A DNA stretch of 64,000 nucleotides from Taibaiella chishuiensis (GCF_003014535.1 NZ_PYGD01000001.1:372001-436000), one strand, 5' to 3'; numbered from the stretch's first letter, positions 40,917 through 49,282 are shown. Translations and numbers: made by a program. Notes: generated by a model not told the origin, from the letters alone.

Positions 40917-42635
40917 ATGTTACGATCTATTTCCAAAATTGTTTATGCCTCGCTGCTCCTGGCGACGCCGGCAGCCTTCGTTGCTGCGCAAAATTTTATT
41001 CCTCCCAGTACCAATACGGTTGAGTATACGGTTCCGAATCCCGGGCTCAATCAATTGCAAAGTACCTCGGCTTATTCTGTAGCAGCCTCGTATGTAAATA
41101 TTCCATTGGCCGCGATGGGCCTGCCCAGTAATCCTGATCTCTACGTTTCCGGCTGGAATAATCCAAGTCCGGGAGGAAACAGTGAAGTCTCTATACTATT
41201 AACCCAATTCGGCAACCCTTCCAATATTTTCTGGCAAGGTTCCCTCTCCTATAATAATGTAAGAGACCTGGAAGTGGGATGCGTGGGTAACTATTTTTCC
41301 TCTTCGGCTTACACGAGTATACTGGTCGCCTATTACGTTCCCGGCCAGGGACACAGACTCGACATTTACAATTTTAACGGGCCTGCCGGTAACCCGCTAC
41401 AACTTATCGAACAAAAAATACTTTCCAATTCGCCGGCTTATGGCCGGATCAGGCTGGATTGCCGGGAAGTAACAAAGTGTGCAGTAGCCTGGATTAACCC
41501 TGGAGTAGGCATACAAACGATGGTGCACAAAGGAGCAAATACCTGGAGCGCCGTCTCAACCCTAAGCGGCACAGGAACCAAAACGATGTTTGATATTGCC
41601 CTTAACAGGGTCACCAACACGATCACCGGCGTATCTACAGAGTTTGTTCATTTTGTATACCCGAATGGTTTATATGTTGTAGAGTCTTCGGTAAATATGG
41701 CCGCCCTTGCTGCCGCAGTGTCGCCTACAACTGTACTCCCGACATCAAACGACAACAACTACGCAGGCCCCCTTCCCCCGGACTCTAAATTTGTACTCGA
41801 TTGTGCTGATTTCTCCGACAACGGGAGCAGTTGGGCCTATACCTATACAGATGGTAATCAAATATTCGTACGTCATAAGAACCCCGCACTACCGAGCAGC
41901 GGACAAACCGCCATTGTTACCTTGGGCACATTAGCGAACAGCAATCCATTGGATCCCACTTTCAGCGGCGTTTACCAATTATTCAGCCCTTCGCTGAATT
42001 ATGGTTTCGGCGCCCCGGTAACTGCCCCTGCGCCGCCCAACCGGATTATGGTATCCTGGTATGCTACCGATCATGCGGGATTCAACGGTTATATCGCTGC
42101 TGAAATGGATGAGAACGGCACCACCTTAACCAGCGACCCTGACTTCCTGCTCCTGCCTAACGGACAAACGCCCACTATGCCTGCCGGTTTTATACCCGGA
42201 ATAACCCTAAGCAAAATTGGTATTAAATCTGTGCCTAATTTTTTATATGCTACCTATTATGATATAGACCCGGCTACCGGTGATTACCAGTTGCACCATG
42301 CTTTTCATAACTGGGGCGATACCCGTTTCAGGCCCGGCAATAACAACACCACCGGGATTACTGCTGCAGAACTGGAGCAAATCAAGGTCAACGCATTCCC
42401 TAACCCTTTCAGCAACAGGCTCAGTATTTCGGTAACCCTGCCGCAAAACGGCAAGGTAAACCTGGCACTTACGGACATAAGCGGCCGCAACGTATGGCAG
42501 CGGGAATTAACCGTTGGTAAAGGGATACACCTGTTAGAAGTGCCGGGACTGGATCATTTGGCACCAGGCGCCTATATCCTCACCTCCACTGTAGACAAGC
42601 AAAAGATCGGCACCAGTAAAATCATAAAGCGATAA
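40917..42635 (+). CDS. Type IX secreted protein (type A sorting domain)
   Basis: The protein has 572 residues. A signal peptide (LLATPAAFVAAQ) is followed by a long beta-rich region (about 30-480) with repeating blade-like strands (GNSEVSILLTQFGNPSN, AVAWINPGVGIQTMVHKG, GSSWAYTYTDGNQIFVRHK), which suggests a beta-propeller. The type IX type A sorting domain (about 490-572) has VNAFPNPFSNRLSI, LTDISGRNVWQREL and LAPGAYILTS and ends SKIIKR. No catalytic motif is visible. It is exported to the cell surface or medium; the ligand is unknown. Confidence 0.85.
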   Translation: MLRSISKIVYASLLLATPAAFVAAQNFIPPSTNTVEYTVPNPGLNQLQSTSAYSVAASYVNIPLAAMGLPSNPDLYVSGWNNPSPGGNSEVSILLTQFGNPSNIFWQGSLSYNNVRDLEVGCVGNYFSSSAYTSILVAYYVPGQGHRLDIYNFNGPAGNPLQLIEQKILSNSPAYGRIRLDCREVTKCAVAWINPGVGIQTMVHKGANTWSAVSTLSGTGTKTMFDIALNRVTNTITGVSTEFVHFVYPNGLYVVESSVNMAALAAAVSPTTVLPTSNDNNYAGPLPPDSKFVLDCADFSDNGSSWAYTYTDGNQIFVRHKNPALPSSGQTAIVTLGTLANSNPLDPTFSGVYQLFSPSLNYGFGAPVTAPAPPNRIMVSWYATDHAGFNGYIAAEMDENGTTLTSDPDFLLLPNGQTPTMPAGFIPGITLSKIGIKSVPNFLYATYYDIDPATGDYQLHHAFHNWGDTRFRPGNNNTTGITAAELEQIKVNAFPNPFSNRLSISVTLPQNGKVNLALTDISGRNVWQRELTVGKGIHLLEVPGLDHLAPGAYILTSTVDKQKIGTSKIIKR

Positions 42636-42700
42636 GTTTCGCTTTAAAGGACCAGCAATAGAACCCTCCGGGAAAGCATTGCATTTTTGATCAAAAAAAA

Positions 42701-42746
42701 GTTGGATCATTATTTGTTTTGCAAATGGTGATCCAACCGTTTTTTT
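42701..42746. terminator. Strong hairpin terminator
   Basis: GTTGGATCA (42701-42709) and TGATCCAAC (42729-42737), with an inner ATTTG/CAAAT stem, are followed by CG and eight T. On the other strand the stem is preceded by an A run, so it can also terminate transcripts from the minus-strand island beyond it. Confidence 0.85.
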
Positions 42747-42752
42747 TCGAAT

Positions 42753-43007
42753 TCAATCAACCTGCGGATCATTTGCTGTAGCTACTACACAAAAATTTCC
42801 AGCAGTTGCACCTGCCTGTCTCCCTTCCGGCAGCAGTACGGGTTTTAAGCGTTTCGTTTCCGCTTGCAGTTTCTGGCTGCGGAACTCCAACGCCTGTATA
42901 GCCACCATATTTACACCGTCTATGTCAATCGTATTGATCGTGGTATCGTTGCCAATACCATCGAACTGAAATGCCGCATAGAAATCCTGTACCATGGGAC
43001 CGGTTCT
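42753..43007 (-). pseudogene. C-terminal remnant of a tail-fibre (S74-type chaperone) domain protein
   Basis: The minus strand reads RTGPMVQDFYAAFQFDGIG, then TTINTIDIDGVNMVAIQALE and a coiled tail. This is the characteristic end of secreted proteins with a peptidase S74/intramolecular chaperone domain (GPMAQDFYAAF...DIDGVNM.AIQAL). The frame is closed by a TAA just upstream, and the S74 catalytic segment and everything before it are missing. It is a leftover of a larger gene, lying between a terminator and the lanthipeptide-like gene. Confidence 0.65.
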
Positions 43008-43030
43008 TTAATCAGATCAAACAAAGTGCA

Positions 43031-43249
43031 CTATCCATTGCAGGGAAGGCTTGGTACGCGGGTAAAGATCGCGCAAATCGTGTCTTGTGGCGTTGTATAC
43101 TTGGGAGGCGGCGGGGGCGGATTTAAGCTTGTTACACACGACAAAAATCCGGAATTAGCGCCACCTAAGATGTGGTTGCCACTGTCTAAAGCCAAAATCG
43201 TTTTCTTTTGGAGGTTCAACTTGTTGCTCCTGATTTTCATTTTTTTCAT
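43031..43249 (-). CDS. Lanthipeptide-like RiPP precursor with GG leader
   Basis: This 72-residue peptide has a leader (about 1-30) with the Bacteroidota pattern KLNLQKKTILALD...HILGG. The core (about 31-72) has three Cys among Ser and Thr (SGFLSCVTSLN, TTPQDTICAIFTR, PSLPCNG), with a run of six prolines in the middle. The pattern fits class I lanthipeptide precursors, but no LanB/LanC-type gene is in the window. It lies about 430 bases from the grasp-with-spasm genes and on the same strand. Ser/Thr/Cys modification is inference. Confidence 0.65.
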   Translation of the reverse strand: MKKMKIRSNKLNLQKKTILALDSGNHILGGANSGFLSCVTSLNPPPPPPKYTTPQDTICAIFTRVPSLPCNG

Positions 43250-43682
43250 GATACATTGTTTTAGTTTTACCCTTCCCTGTCTTTAGCAATAAAGCAATGC
43301 CTTGGGATGGCTATTCAGCAATATTTGCAAGTTATCCAAAGGTCCCATTGGCCCCAACAACCAATGATTAACTGTAGCAAAATGAGAATAACCGTATCGA
43401 TCTTATAATAAGTGTTTAAACGTTGCAGGTCTTTCGACAAGGTTCAAATCCAATGGTAACGCAACAGGAAATTGATTGGCGGTTCCTTGCGGATACCATC
43501 ATAAGCAATGGGATATTGTAAGCAAACAAAAGCGTTAAAAGGCGTACAAAAGAGACACCATACAAATGTATTCGACCATTTCTTTTTGTCTCTTTCTGTG
43601 GGAGAATGTGCCCATGTTCGAACCTTTTATACGACGATCTAGCTGAAATTGAAGCTTTCAAATAATAAGGGCCTTTTGTACT
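43250..43682. other. Intergenic stretch inside the RiPP island
   Basis: A minus-strand open frame of 81 codons (43416-43661) has no signal, leader or family likeness, and I do not support it as a gene. I see no other feature. Confidence 0.4.
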
Positions 43683-44693
43683 TCAATTTTTTAGAGACTG
43701 CTTTTCTTTATTGAAAAAATGATTTTCAGCACTTTCCTTATAGGTGTCGATATTTTCCAATTTCATGCAATGCCTATAACAATTTAAGTTTAGCGGGTCT
43801 TCCAAGGGATGAAGTATCATTTCATGCTTTCCTGATAAGGAGTCAAATTCATGTTTGGAAAATTGTGTGCCGAATAGTTGTTTCCTACCTGTATTTACAC
43901 AAATCCTATCATACAAGTAGGCATAATTTCGCCTATTGGTATTGTGTGTAATTACACTTGTCTCCATCATCTTCAATCCTAGTATTTGCAAGGGTACATT
44001 TTCATCTGAATGTTGCAATAGCAACCAAAACTTACGATCACCATCTTTCCCAACCAAAGCGTAGCCGGGCCAAGTTTTGTATTGAAAAAGCACCTTTTCA
44101 ACGAAAATAGAATTGATGCTATCGCTATGTCTCAGGGCTAAATAATGCTGATTATATCTAACTGTATCCTTATTTTTCAGGGAATCCAGATATGGTATAT
44201 TCACGCTCCTTAAAAGTGAATCCTGCGTAAAATGATTTGCTATTTGTGCTATCAAATCCATGTCGTTTTTATGGCCTGAATTTTGATTGAACGCCTCTTT
44301 TATGATATTGTTTCTGATGGAGTCGAAAATCAAAAAATCCCAAACATTATAGCCTTCTATATTATTCAATCCCCTCACCAGGGCAGTTCGAATATATCTG
44401 TAAGCATTGTTTTTATCCTTTGTGTAAGCGCTGTAAAATAGTCGCACATACAACTCATAATCATATTTTGAAGCATATCCACTATCAATGATTTGGTCAG
44501 ATAGTTGAATTACTGCGTTATACTTCCCACTATTGTAGCATGAGTCGATTTGGCAAAGGGTGTTAATTTCTTGCTTTGAAAAAAGGGGGCTTAATGTTTG
44601 CCCATCCGACTTATTTAAAACACCCAATATAAGAACAATTAGAATCGATAATCTATTTATAATTTTAGTTCCATGTAGCAGTATAAGGATCAT
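43683..44693 (-). CDS. DUF6624 protein at the grasp-with-spasm locus
   Basis: The protein has 336 residues. The N-terminal hydrophobic segment (about 12-28, RLSILIVLILGVL, then SDGQ) is a probable signal peptide. The C-terminal half matches the DUF6624 pattern: TWPGYALVGKDGDRKFWLLLQHSD, then YAYLYDRICVNTGRKQLFGTQF. The start overlaps the SPASM gene by 29 bases, so it belongs to the operon. DUF6624 has no established activity. A periplasmic role on the exported peptide is a possibility, not shown. Very A/T-rich. Confidence 0.7.
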   Translation of the reverse strand: MILILLHGTKIINRLSILIVLILGVLNKSDGQTLSPLFSKQEINTLCQIDSCYNSGKYNAVIQLSDQIIDSGYASKYDYELYVRLFYSAYTKDKNNAYRYIRTALVRGLNNIEGYNVWDFLIFDSIRNNIIKEAFNQNSGHKNDMDLIAQIANHFTQDSLLRSVNIPYLDSLKNKDTVRYNQHYLALRHSDSINSIFVEKVLFQYKTWPGYALVGKDGDRKFWLLLQHSDENVPLQILGLKMMETSVITHNTNRRNYAYLYDRICVNTGRKQLFGTQFSKHEFDSLSGKHEMILHPLEDPLNLNCYRHCMKLENIDTYKESAENHFFNKEKQSLKN

Positions 44694-45687
44694 AGGAGCA
44701 TTTTTGAGGCTTTGAAAATATGTCTGAAGGATTTTCGATATATACTCTACAGTCCGGGCATATCATCCGAAATTCGCACACGCTACACGTTTCAATCTCT
44801 TCTTTTTTGATATGCCAGAATTTGGTAAAATGATTATTGCAAACAACATCGTAAATATCTGTATCATCAATGCTTCCGAATGTTGTTTCTGATGAGGGAC
44901 AGTTTCTAATATAACCAGTTACATCAACCCCTATTTTCTTATTCAAACAGTTATTAAACTTCAATGTCTCCATGTAAAAATGAATATTCGAATTGAAATA
45001 TTCCGGGTTGATAACCCCACAACAAGTTTTATCCTTTACAGGTGTAAGGATAAAAACATGAGTAGAAAAATAGGTTATTGCGTTTTTCACTTCAACAATC
45101 TTCTCTAAAGGAGACGAATGAAAAGTTACTTTTTGAATTCTAGAAAATTTGGAGTGTAGACTATTTATAAATTCTTCGCAGCCATCACTATACGGAATGA
45201 GCAACGCTACATATTCTATAGAAGTTTTAGATACCTGGCTATATAAAGCTTCTATAAATGAAAAGGGTACACTATCAAACAATCGAATTTGCAGGGCTTC
45301 GACTTTGAACTTGTCGATTTTTTCAATTGCGGAGAGAATATTGTAGGTGCTTTCTTTGTCGTAATCCAGTATTGCATTTGTCAATAAGAATGGATGTTCC
45401 CATCGTTCTTCAATTGGGGGAAACAGCTCCTTATTAGGGGAAATATGCCCCCACTCGTCCTCTAATAATCTGGATATATATAATAGTATGCCTTCTTTTT
45501 CTTCTTCGTTCTGTTTAAGAATTAAATTTACAGGGCTATTTTTCAACTCCATTAAGATATCGTAAAGCAAATTGGGTATTATCTTGTATCTGTTCAAATA
45601 AACATCACATATAGTAGATTGAACCGGCCCCTTTACTAAAAAGCAATTTGAAAACAAAAGAAAAAACTCATTATTGTTAAAGGTCAT
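44665..45687 (-). CDS. gwsS: Grasp-with-spasm system SPASM-domain peptide maturase
   Basis: The protein has 340 residues. The C-terminal SPASM-type Cys cluster (about 295-330) is clear: ETCSVCEFRMICPDCRVYIE and a last Cys in PQKCSYDPYT, plus CPSSETTFGSI upstream. The N-terminal two thirds resemble a radical-SAM barrel in length, but no CxxxCxxC motif is present, so ordinary AdoMet cleavage is unlikely. This is the described character of the grasp-with-spasm SPASM protein. It lies between the ATP-grasp/small-protein pair and the DUF6624 gene. It probably binds iron-sulfur clusters or the precursor; the reaction is not known. Confidence 0.82.
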   Translation of the reverse strand: MTFNNNEFFLLFSNCFLVKGPVQSTICDVYLNRYKIIPNLLYDILMELKNSPVNLILKQNEEEKEGILLYISRLLEDEWGHISPNKELFPPIEERWEHPFLLTNAILDYDKESTYNILSAIEKIDKFKVEALQIRLFDSVPFSFIEALYSQVSKTSIEYVALLIPYSDGCEEFINSLHSKFSRIQKVTFHSSPLEKIVEVKNAITYFSTHVFILTPVKDKTCCGVINPEYFNSNIHFYMETLKFNNCLNKKIGVDVTGYIRNCPSSETTFGSIDDTDIYDVVCNNHFTKFWHIKKEEIETCSVCEFRMICPDCRVYIENPSDIFSKPQKCSYDPYTATWN

Positions 45688-45689
45688 AA

Positions 45690-45875
45690 TTAATAGACTC
45701 TTGAAATGTGTTTAAAATAATCTTTCTGTATTTGCACATAGCCATGCGTGTCTATTCTGTAAACAACCGGCAACAAAGGTTCATCCGCAACTTCGGTGGC
45801 GAGTATATAAGACAATGGAATATGCTCCAGTGAGTTTTTCTCTTCCTCTACTAAAATTTCAATTAATTTATTCAT
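45690..45875 (-). CDS. Small 61-residue protein between the ATP-grasp and SPASM genes
   Basis: The start overlaps the end of the ATP-grasp gene by eight bases and the stop is two bases before the SPASM gene, so the frame is packed tightly into the operon and is very likely real. The 61 residues have an acidic N-terminal helix (NKLIEILVEEEKNSLEHI), a Pro/Val middle (DEPLLPVVYRIDTHGYVQI) and a basic end. It has no signal peptide or Cys. It could be a peptide-recognition or chaperone subunit for the precursor. I do not recognise the family. Confidence 0.7.
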   Translation of the reverse strand: MNKLIEILVEEEKNSLEHIPLSYILATEVADEPLLPVVYRIDTHGYVQIQKDYFKHISRVY

Positions 45876-46860
45876 GCATTAGAAAGTTTGAAATTTTTTC
45901 TTCTAAATAATAATTGCAGGGATATGAGACCATCCCAAATTGACCGACAGGATTCACTTCTAAAAAGTAATATTTCCCATTAGTCGCATAGATAAAATCC
46001 AATGAACCGGAATTAAGCCCCATTGCTTTCATAAACGTATCAATTCTCACCTCTATATCGGAAGGTAGTTTATAGGGAACTCTTCTGTTAGGTCTATTGT
46101 TATCATAGTTTCTGAAATCAATCGTGGTTTTGTCATTCCTTTGGGAAAACATTGCCATAGAATAACAAATCCCATTTAAATAGAAGGTTCTTATCTCGTA
46201 TTGCTTCTCAATATATTCCTGAAAGAACGACGGGAAGAAATGCTCTCCTAATTTCTCAATAAAGGTTTCAGAAATTAAACTGGTGAAAGGAACGTATGTT
46301 TTGTGTCGAATGGAAATCGATCTTATATTGTAAAGAGGTTTAACTATAATTTTGCCGCATTTCTGCTTGAATGAGATCAGATGTTTTTTGTTGTTTGTTA
46401 TCATATGACCAGGTATATCGAAGCCTAGTTTCTTTGCAGCAACTAATTGATCAATTTTATTGATATTGCTATTAACAGGTCGGTTAAGCCATTTTGATTC
46501 ATCAGGTACAGTGTTTGCAAGAACATTTTTTAGGGAATGTTTTTCATTCACGACAAAGCCTTCTACTTTGGCTTTCATAGCCGCTCTTTCTTCATTTGCA
46601 GAAGTAATATTTATAGCTACGGAGGCAAAAAAGCGCCTGTACCATATTTTTCTAATTTGATTACTATTTATTTCTTGCCCATTGATGACAAGGCTGAATA
46701 ATCCTTGAGAAGATGAGGAAGAGTCTGAATAAATGAAGTCTACTCCATTCGACTCAAAATCGAAATCATTTAAACGTATCCAAGCCTTTCCTTTACTCTC
46801 TATCCAATTAATTACAACTGATGTGGATGTATCTGTGTGGTCAGAAACTATTAAGATCAT
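45868..46860 (-). CDS. gwsG: Grasp-with-spasm system ATP-grasp peptide maturase (graspetide ligase)
   Basis: The protein has 330 residues. It shows the graspetide-ligase plan: ILIVSDHTDTSTSVVINWI at the N terminus, KWLNRPVNSNINKIDQLVAAK before the ATP-grasp fold, ATP-binding KIIVKPL, FQEYIEKQYEIRTFYLNG, and the Mg-binding LDFIYATNGKYYFLEVNPVG with Asp, Glu and Asn ligands. Such enzymes activate Asp/Glu side chains as acyl phosphates and join them to Ser/Thr/Lys as ester or amide macrocycles. The precursor gene lies 73 bases upstream with a hairpin between. The small protein and SPASM genes overlap or abut downstream. Confidence 0.88.
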   Translation of the reverse strand: MILIVSDHTDTSTSVVINWIESKGKAWIRLNDFDFESNGVDFIYSDSSSSSQGLFSLVINGQEINSNQIRKIWYRRFFASVAINITSANEERAAMKAKVEGFVVNEKHSLKNVLANTVPDESKWLNRPVNSNINKIDQLVAAKKLGFDIPGHMITNNKKHLISFKQKCGKIIVKPLYNIRSISIRHKTYVPFTSLISETFIEKLGEHFFPSFFQEYIEKQYEIRTFYLNGICYSMAMFSQRNDKTTIDFRNYDNNRPNRRVPYKLPSDIEVRIDTFMKAMGLNSGSLDFIYATNGKYYFLEVNPVGQFGMVSYPCNYYLEEKISNFLMHE

Positions 46861-46884
46861 TTCTTTTGATTTGATATTGTTTTA

Positions 46885-46911
46885 GGTGAGGCTATAATAA
46901 ATAGCCTCACC
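46885..46911 (-). terminator. Hairpin between the graspetide precursor and its ligase gene
   Basis: GGTGAGGCTAT (46885-46895) and ATAGCCTCACC (46901-46911) form a perfect 11-bp stem with a five-base loop. No strong T run follows on the minus strand (TAAAAC), so it is better seen as a partial terminator or an RNA-stabilising stem that favours precursor over enzyme expression. Confidence 0.65.
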
Positions 46912-46933
46912 AGTTTCTACGAGTCCCCTTGTG

Positions 46934-47140
46934 TTATACCACAACAGGTTTTTTGATAACAATAGTATCATTTGGGTCTGTTTCACAATCATCCGTTTGC
47001 GAGGCCCCATTTCTAGTGGAACTGGTATCCGCCGTGCTTCCTGTTCCGCCATTTATGGCTCTCAACTTTTGTACCGGTATAATTTTGGATTCGAACTCCA
47101 TAAATAAATCGCTGAGTTTAGCACTTTTGACTTCTTTCAT
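46934..47140 (-). CDS. Graspetide precursor peptide (grasp-with-spasm)
   Basis: This 68-residue peptide has a leader (about 1-32; KLSDLFMEFESKIIPVQKL, then RAINGG) ending in the double glycine typical of C39-type export. The core (about 33-68) is rich in Thr and Ser followed by acidic residues: TGSTADTSSTRNGASQ, then TDDCETDPNDTIV and a basic/hydrophobic end KKPVVV. Thr/Ser donors ahead of an Asp/Glu cluster are what a graspetide ligase joins. It has one Cys. No transporter or C39 peptidase gene lies in the locus, so export must use one from elsewhere. Confidence 0.82.
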   Translation of the reverse strand: MKEVKSAKLSDLFMEFESKIIPVQKLRAINGGTGSTADTSSTRNGASQTDDCETDPNDTIVIKKPVVV

Positions 47141-47532
47141 GATAGAGTAGCTTGTTTAATTAATAATCCCTTAATCGCGTATGGGTTAAAGCGCTTTCCT
47201 TTTTTACTTTTTCTTTGGGTCAATTAAGGAGTAAGCCCGCATTTTTTGGCCAGAAAATATTTTATAACAGGTCGGCATGATGAACCTCATATTTAAATCA
47301 GCATAAGCAATCATTCTACCGGTTGGGCACAATTAGCTTTTCCCCGGGGCTACTAATACATTTAACGAAAATAAGATAAAAATATTATTTTATGTTTAAA
47401 ATTATTATTTCTTAAGATCTACACACAAGCACCTTATTTACCCGCTTCCTACTTATTCACGAAGCAAAGTTTCCTATTTTCGCAACCGGGTAGTTATCTA
47501 CCCCTGACATTATATAACCCCACGCTCCCGGT
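47141..47532. other. A/T-rich region between the RiPP operon and the next genes
   Basis: The region between divergent genes presumably holds the promoter of the precursor operon and that of 47533. TATTTTCG at 47475-47482 is a loose -7 match for the plus strand. No gene is supported. Confidence 0.4.
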
Positions 47533-47931
47533 ATGCTTCGATTCCTGCTTACGATCTTTTGCTTCTGCGGCATACTGTGCATCGGGAATATTGCCCAGTG
47601 GAAGAAAATCAGGGAAGGCCGGTCGTCGGATATCGTTACCCGGCTCGAAGAAAGTATCCGCCCGGCTTTCGCTTTCCTGCATCCGGGACAACGTGTTTTT
47701 TATAAAGGCCTGGACTTCGCGGAGAACTACCATTACTATTTCGTAGCTACACAACTGATGGCCCCAACTTACCTGTTGGAATCCCGGAAGGACGCACCCC
47801 GGCCAGGCGATACCCTATTGCTGATTTGTAACAACAACGAGTTTCAAAAATATTTCCCTAAAAACGACTTGCAGATCATCTGGCAACATACGGATGCACA
47901 ATACAATTACTTTCTTGGAAAGCAGCTCTAG
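47533..47931 (+). CDS. Hypothetical membrane-anchored protein
   Basis: The protein has 132 residues. An N-terminal hydrophobic segment (about 1-20, FLLTIFCFCGILCIGNIAQ) is a signal anchor; the rest is a soluble domain of about 110 residues (FAFLHPGQRVFYKGLDFAENYHYYFVATQLMAPT-type, with DTLLLICNNNEF later) that resembles the small periplasmic pieces found beside membrane glycosyltransferases. It is 12 bases before the GT-C-like gene and is almost certainly co-transcribed with it. No family recognised. Confidence 0.65.
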   Translation: MLRFLLTIFCFCGILCIGNIAQWKKIREGRSSDIVTRLEESIRPAFAFLHPGQRVFYKGLDFAENYHYYFVATQLMAPTYLLESRKDAPRPGDTLLLICNNNEFQKYFPKNDLQIIWQHTDAQYNYFLGKQL

Positions 47932-47943
47932 AAATATATACTT

Positions 47944-49209
47944 ATGCGGCTAAAGTCCCTGCCTATCTTATTGCTGTGCCTGCACTTCTGCCTGATAAGC
48001 ACGTTGTACTTCTTTGCGCTTTGCCTGCATATCGACGGGCGCTGGGTACTGCCGGCCGACCTGGCGCTGCTTTTGGCCAGCCTGGTACTGGTTTACAGAT
48101 CGGGATATTTTAAGCCATCGCCGGAGCGTACCACACCCCTATGGGATTATGCGGACCTTATACTATGGCTCGTTTTATCTTTGTTGTTATGGAACAAAGC
48201 ACAACCTTTTGCCCTGGTACACGGGCAATGGGACGCCTGGGCCATGTGGAATACGCACGCCCGGTTCCTGACCAGCAGCGACACCTGGACGCTGATGCTG
48301 GACCCGGCCATGTTCTGGAACTCGCCCGACTACCCGCTTAACCTGCCCGCATTTATTGCCGCGATCTGGGTACACACCGCTCATTTCGATGCAACGGTAC
48401 CTTACCTGGCTGCTTTATTTGCAACAATCGCTATCCCGGCTATCGTATACTTTGAGCTGAGCGGACGCAGTCGCCTGATGGCCCTGCTGGCCTTTATCGT
48501 GTTTATACAACACCGGGCATTCCTGCAATGCGGGATGGCGCAATACGCCGATGTTTTGCTGGGCCTGTTTTACCTGTGCAGCCTCGTTTGTATAGAACAA
48601 TTGCAACAGCAGGCAGGGCCGGTAAAAATCACGGCTTTCCTCTCGGGCTTTTTCCTGGCAACCGTTTTATGGACCAAAAACGAAGGCTGGCTGTTCGTAA
48701 TACCGGTGCTGCTGGTATTTGCGCCAACACTGTTGCAACGTAAGAACAGGCTTGTATTTGCCGGCATGGCGATCCCGTTGGCGGCGCTATTGGTATTTAA
48801 ACTCTTTTTTGCACCCCGCAACTTTGGTGCAACGCATTTCACCCTCGCGAACTTCCTGAACTTTTTCGATGGTGCACGTTACCGGATCATTTTCGACTTT
48901 TCGAACAGGCTCGCCCGCGAACAATTTGCGCTATTGCCTTATGCCCTTGTTGTCCAGGTGGCGCTGATGCTGTTGTTGCGCAGGCTAGACCGGTCTATGC
49001 TGGTGGTGTTCCTGGCTTTCCTGTTGTATATGTCGTTGTTTGTGTTCTTTGACTTTTCGCTGGAATGGCAATTGGCCACCTCGCTCGACAGGCTTTGGAT
49101 GCAACTGGAAATTCCCTTTGTTTATATCTTCTTTAAAACGGCGGCCACCGGTCTGCAAAAAATTCCGGCCTGGAACAATAATAAATGGCTGGGAAAATCG
49201 GGCTGGTAG
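47944..49209 (+). CDS. Multi-pass membrane protein, GT-C glycosyltransferase-like
   Basis: The protein has 421 residues with about ten to eleven membrane helices. After the second or third helix a loop reads VHGQWDAWAMWNTHARFL, where the acidic residue would sit at the place of the catalytic Asp of GT-C enzymes; FWTKNEGWLFVIPVL-like segments follow. This fits the ArnT/PMT-like (GT39/83) group, which moves sugars from polyprenyl phosphates. Donor and acceptor are unknown. The small anchored protein upstream is the likely partner. Confidence 0.65.
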   Translation: MRLKSLPILLLCLHFCLISTLYFFALCLHIDGRWVLPADLALLLASLVLVYRSGYFKPSPERTTPLWDYADLILWLVLSLLLWNKAQPFALVHGQWDAWAMWNTHARFLTSSDTWTLMLDPAMFWNSPDYPLNLPAFIAAIWVHTAHFDATVPYLAALFATIAIPAIVYFELSGRSRLMALLAFIVFIQHRAFLQCGMAQYADVLLGLFYLCSLVCIEQLQQQAGPVKITAFLSGFFLATVLWTKNEGWLFVIPVLLVFAPTLLQRKNRLVFAGMAIPLAALLVFKLFFAPRNFGATHFTLANFLNFFDGARYRIIFDFSNRLAREQFALLPYALVVQVALMLLLRRLDRSMLVVFLAFLLYMSLFVFFDFSLEWQLATSLDRLWMQLEIPFVYIFFKTAATGLQKIPAWNNNKWLGKSGW

Positions 49210-49282
49210 GATTAAATAATAAGCGGCATACATACCGGATCCGGATTTTTTTGTTCTTTTACGCGGCCAAAACAAACACACT

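Noticed and set aside
43416-43661. Possible 81-residue minus-strand peptide in the RiPP island
   Set aside because: No GG leader, no signal peptide and no coupling to neighbours; probably chance.
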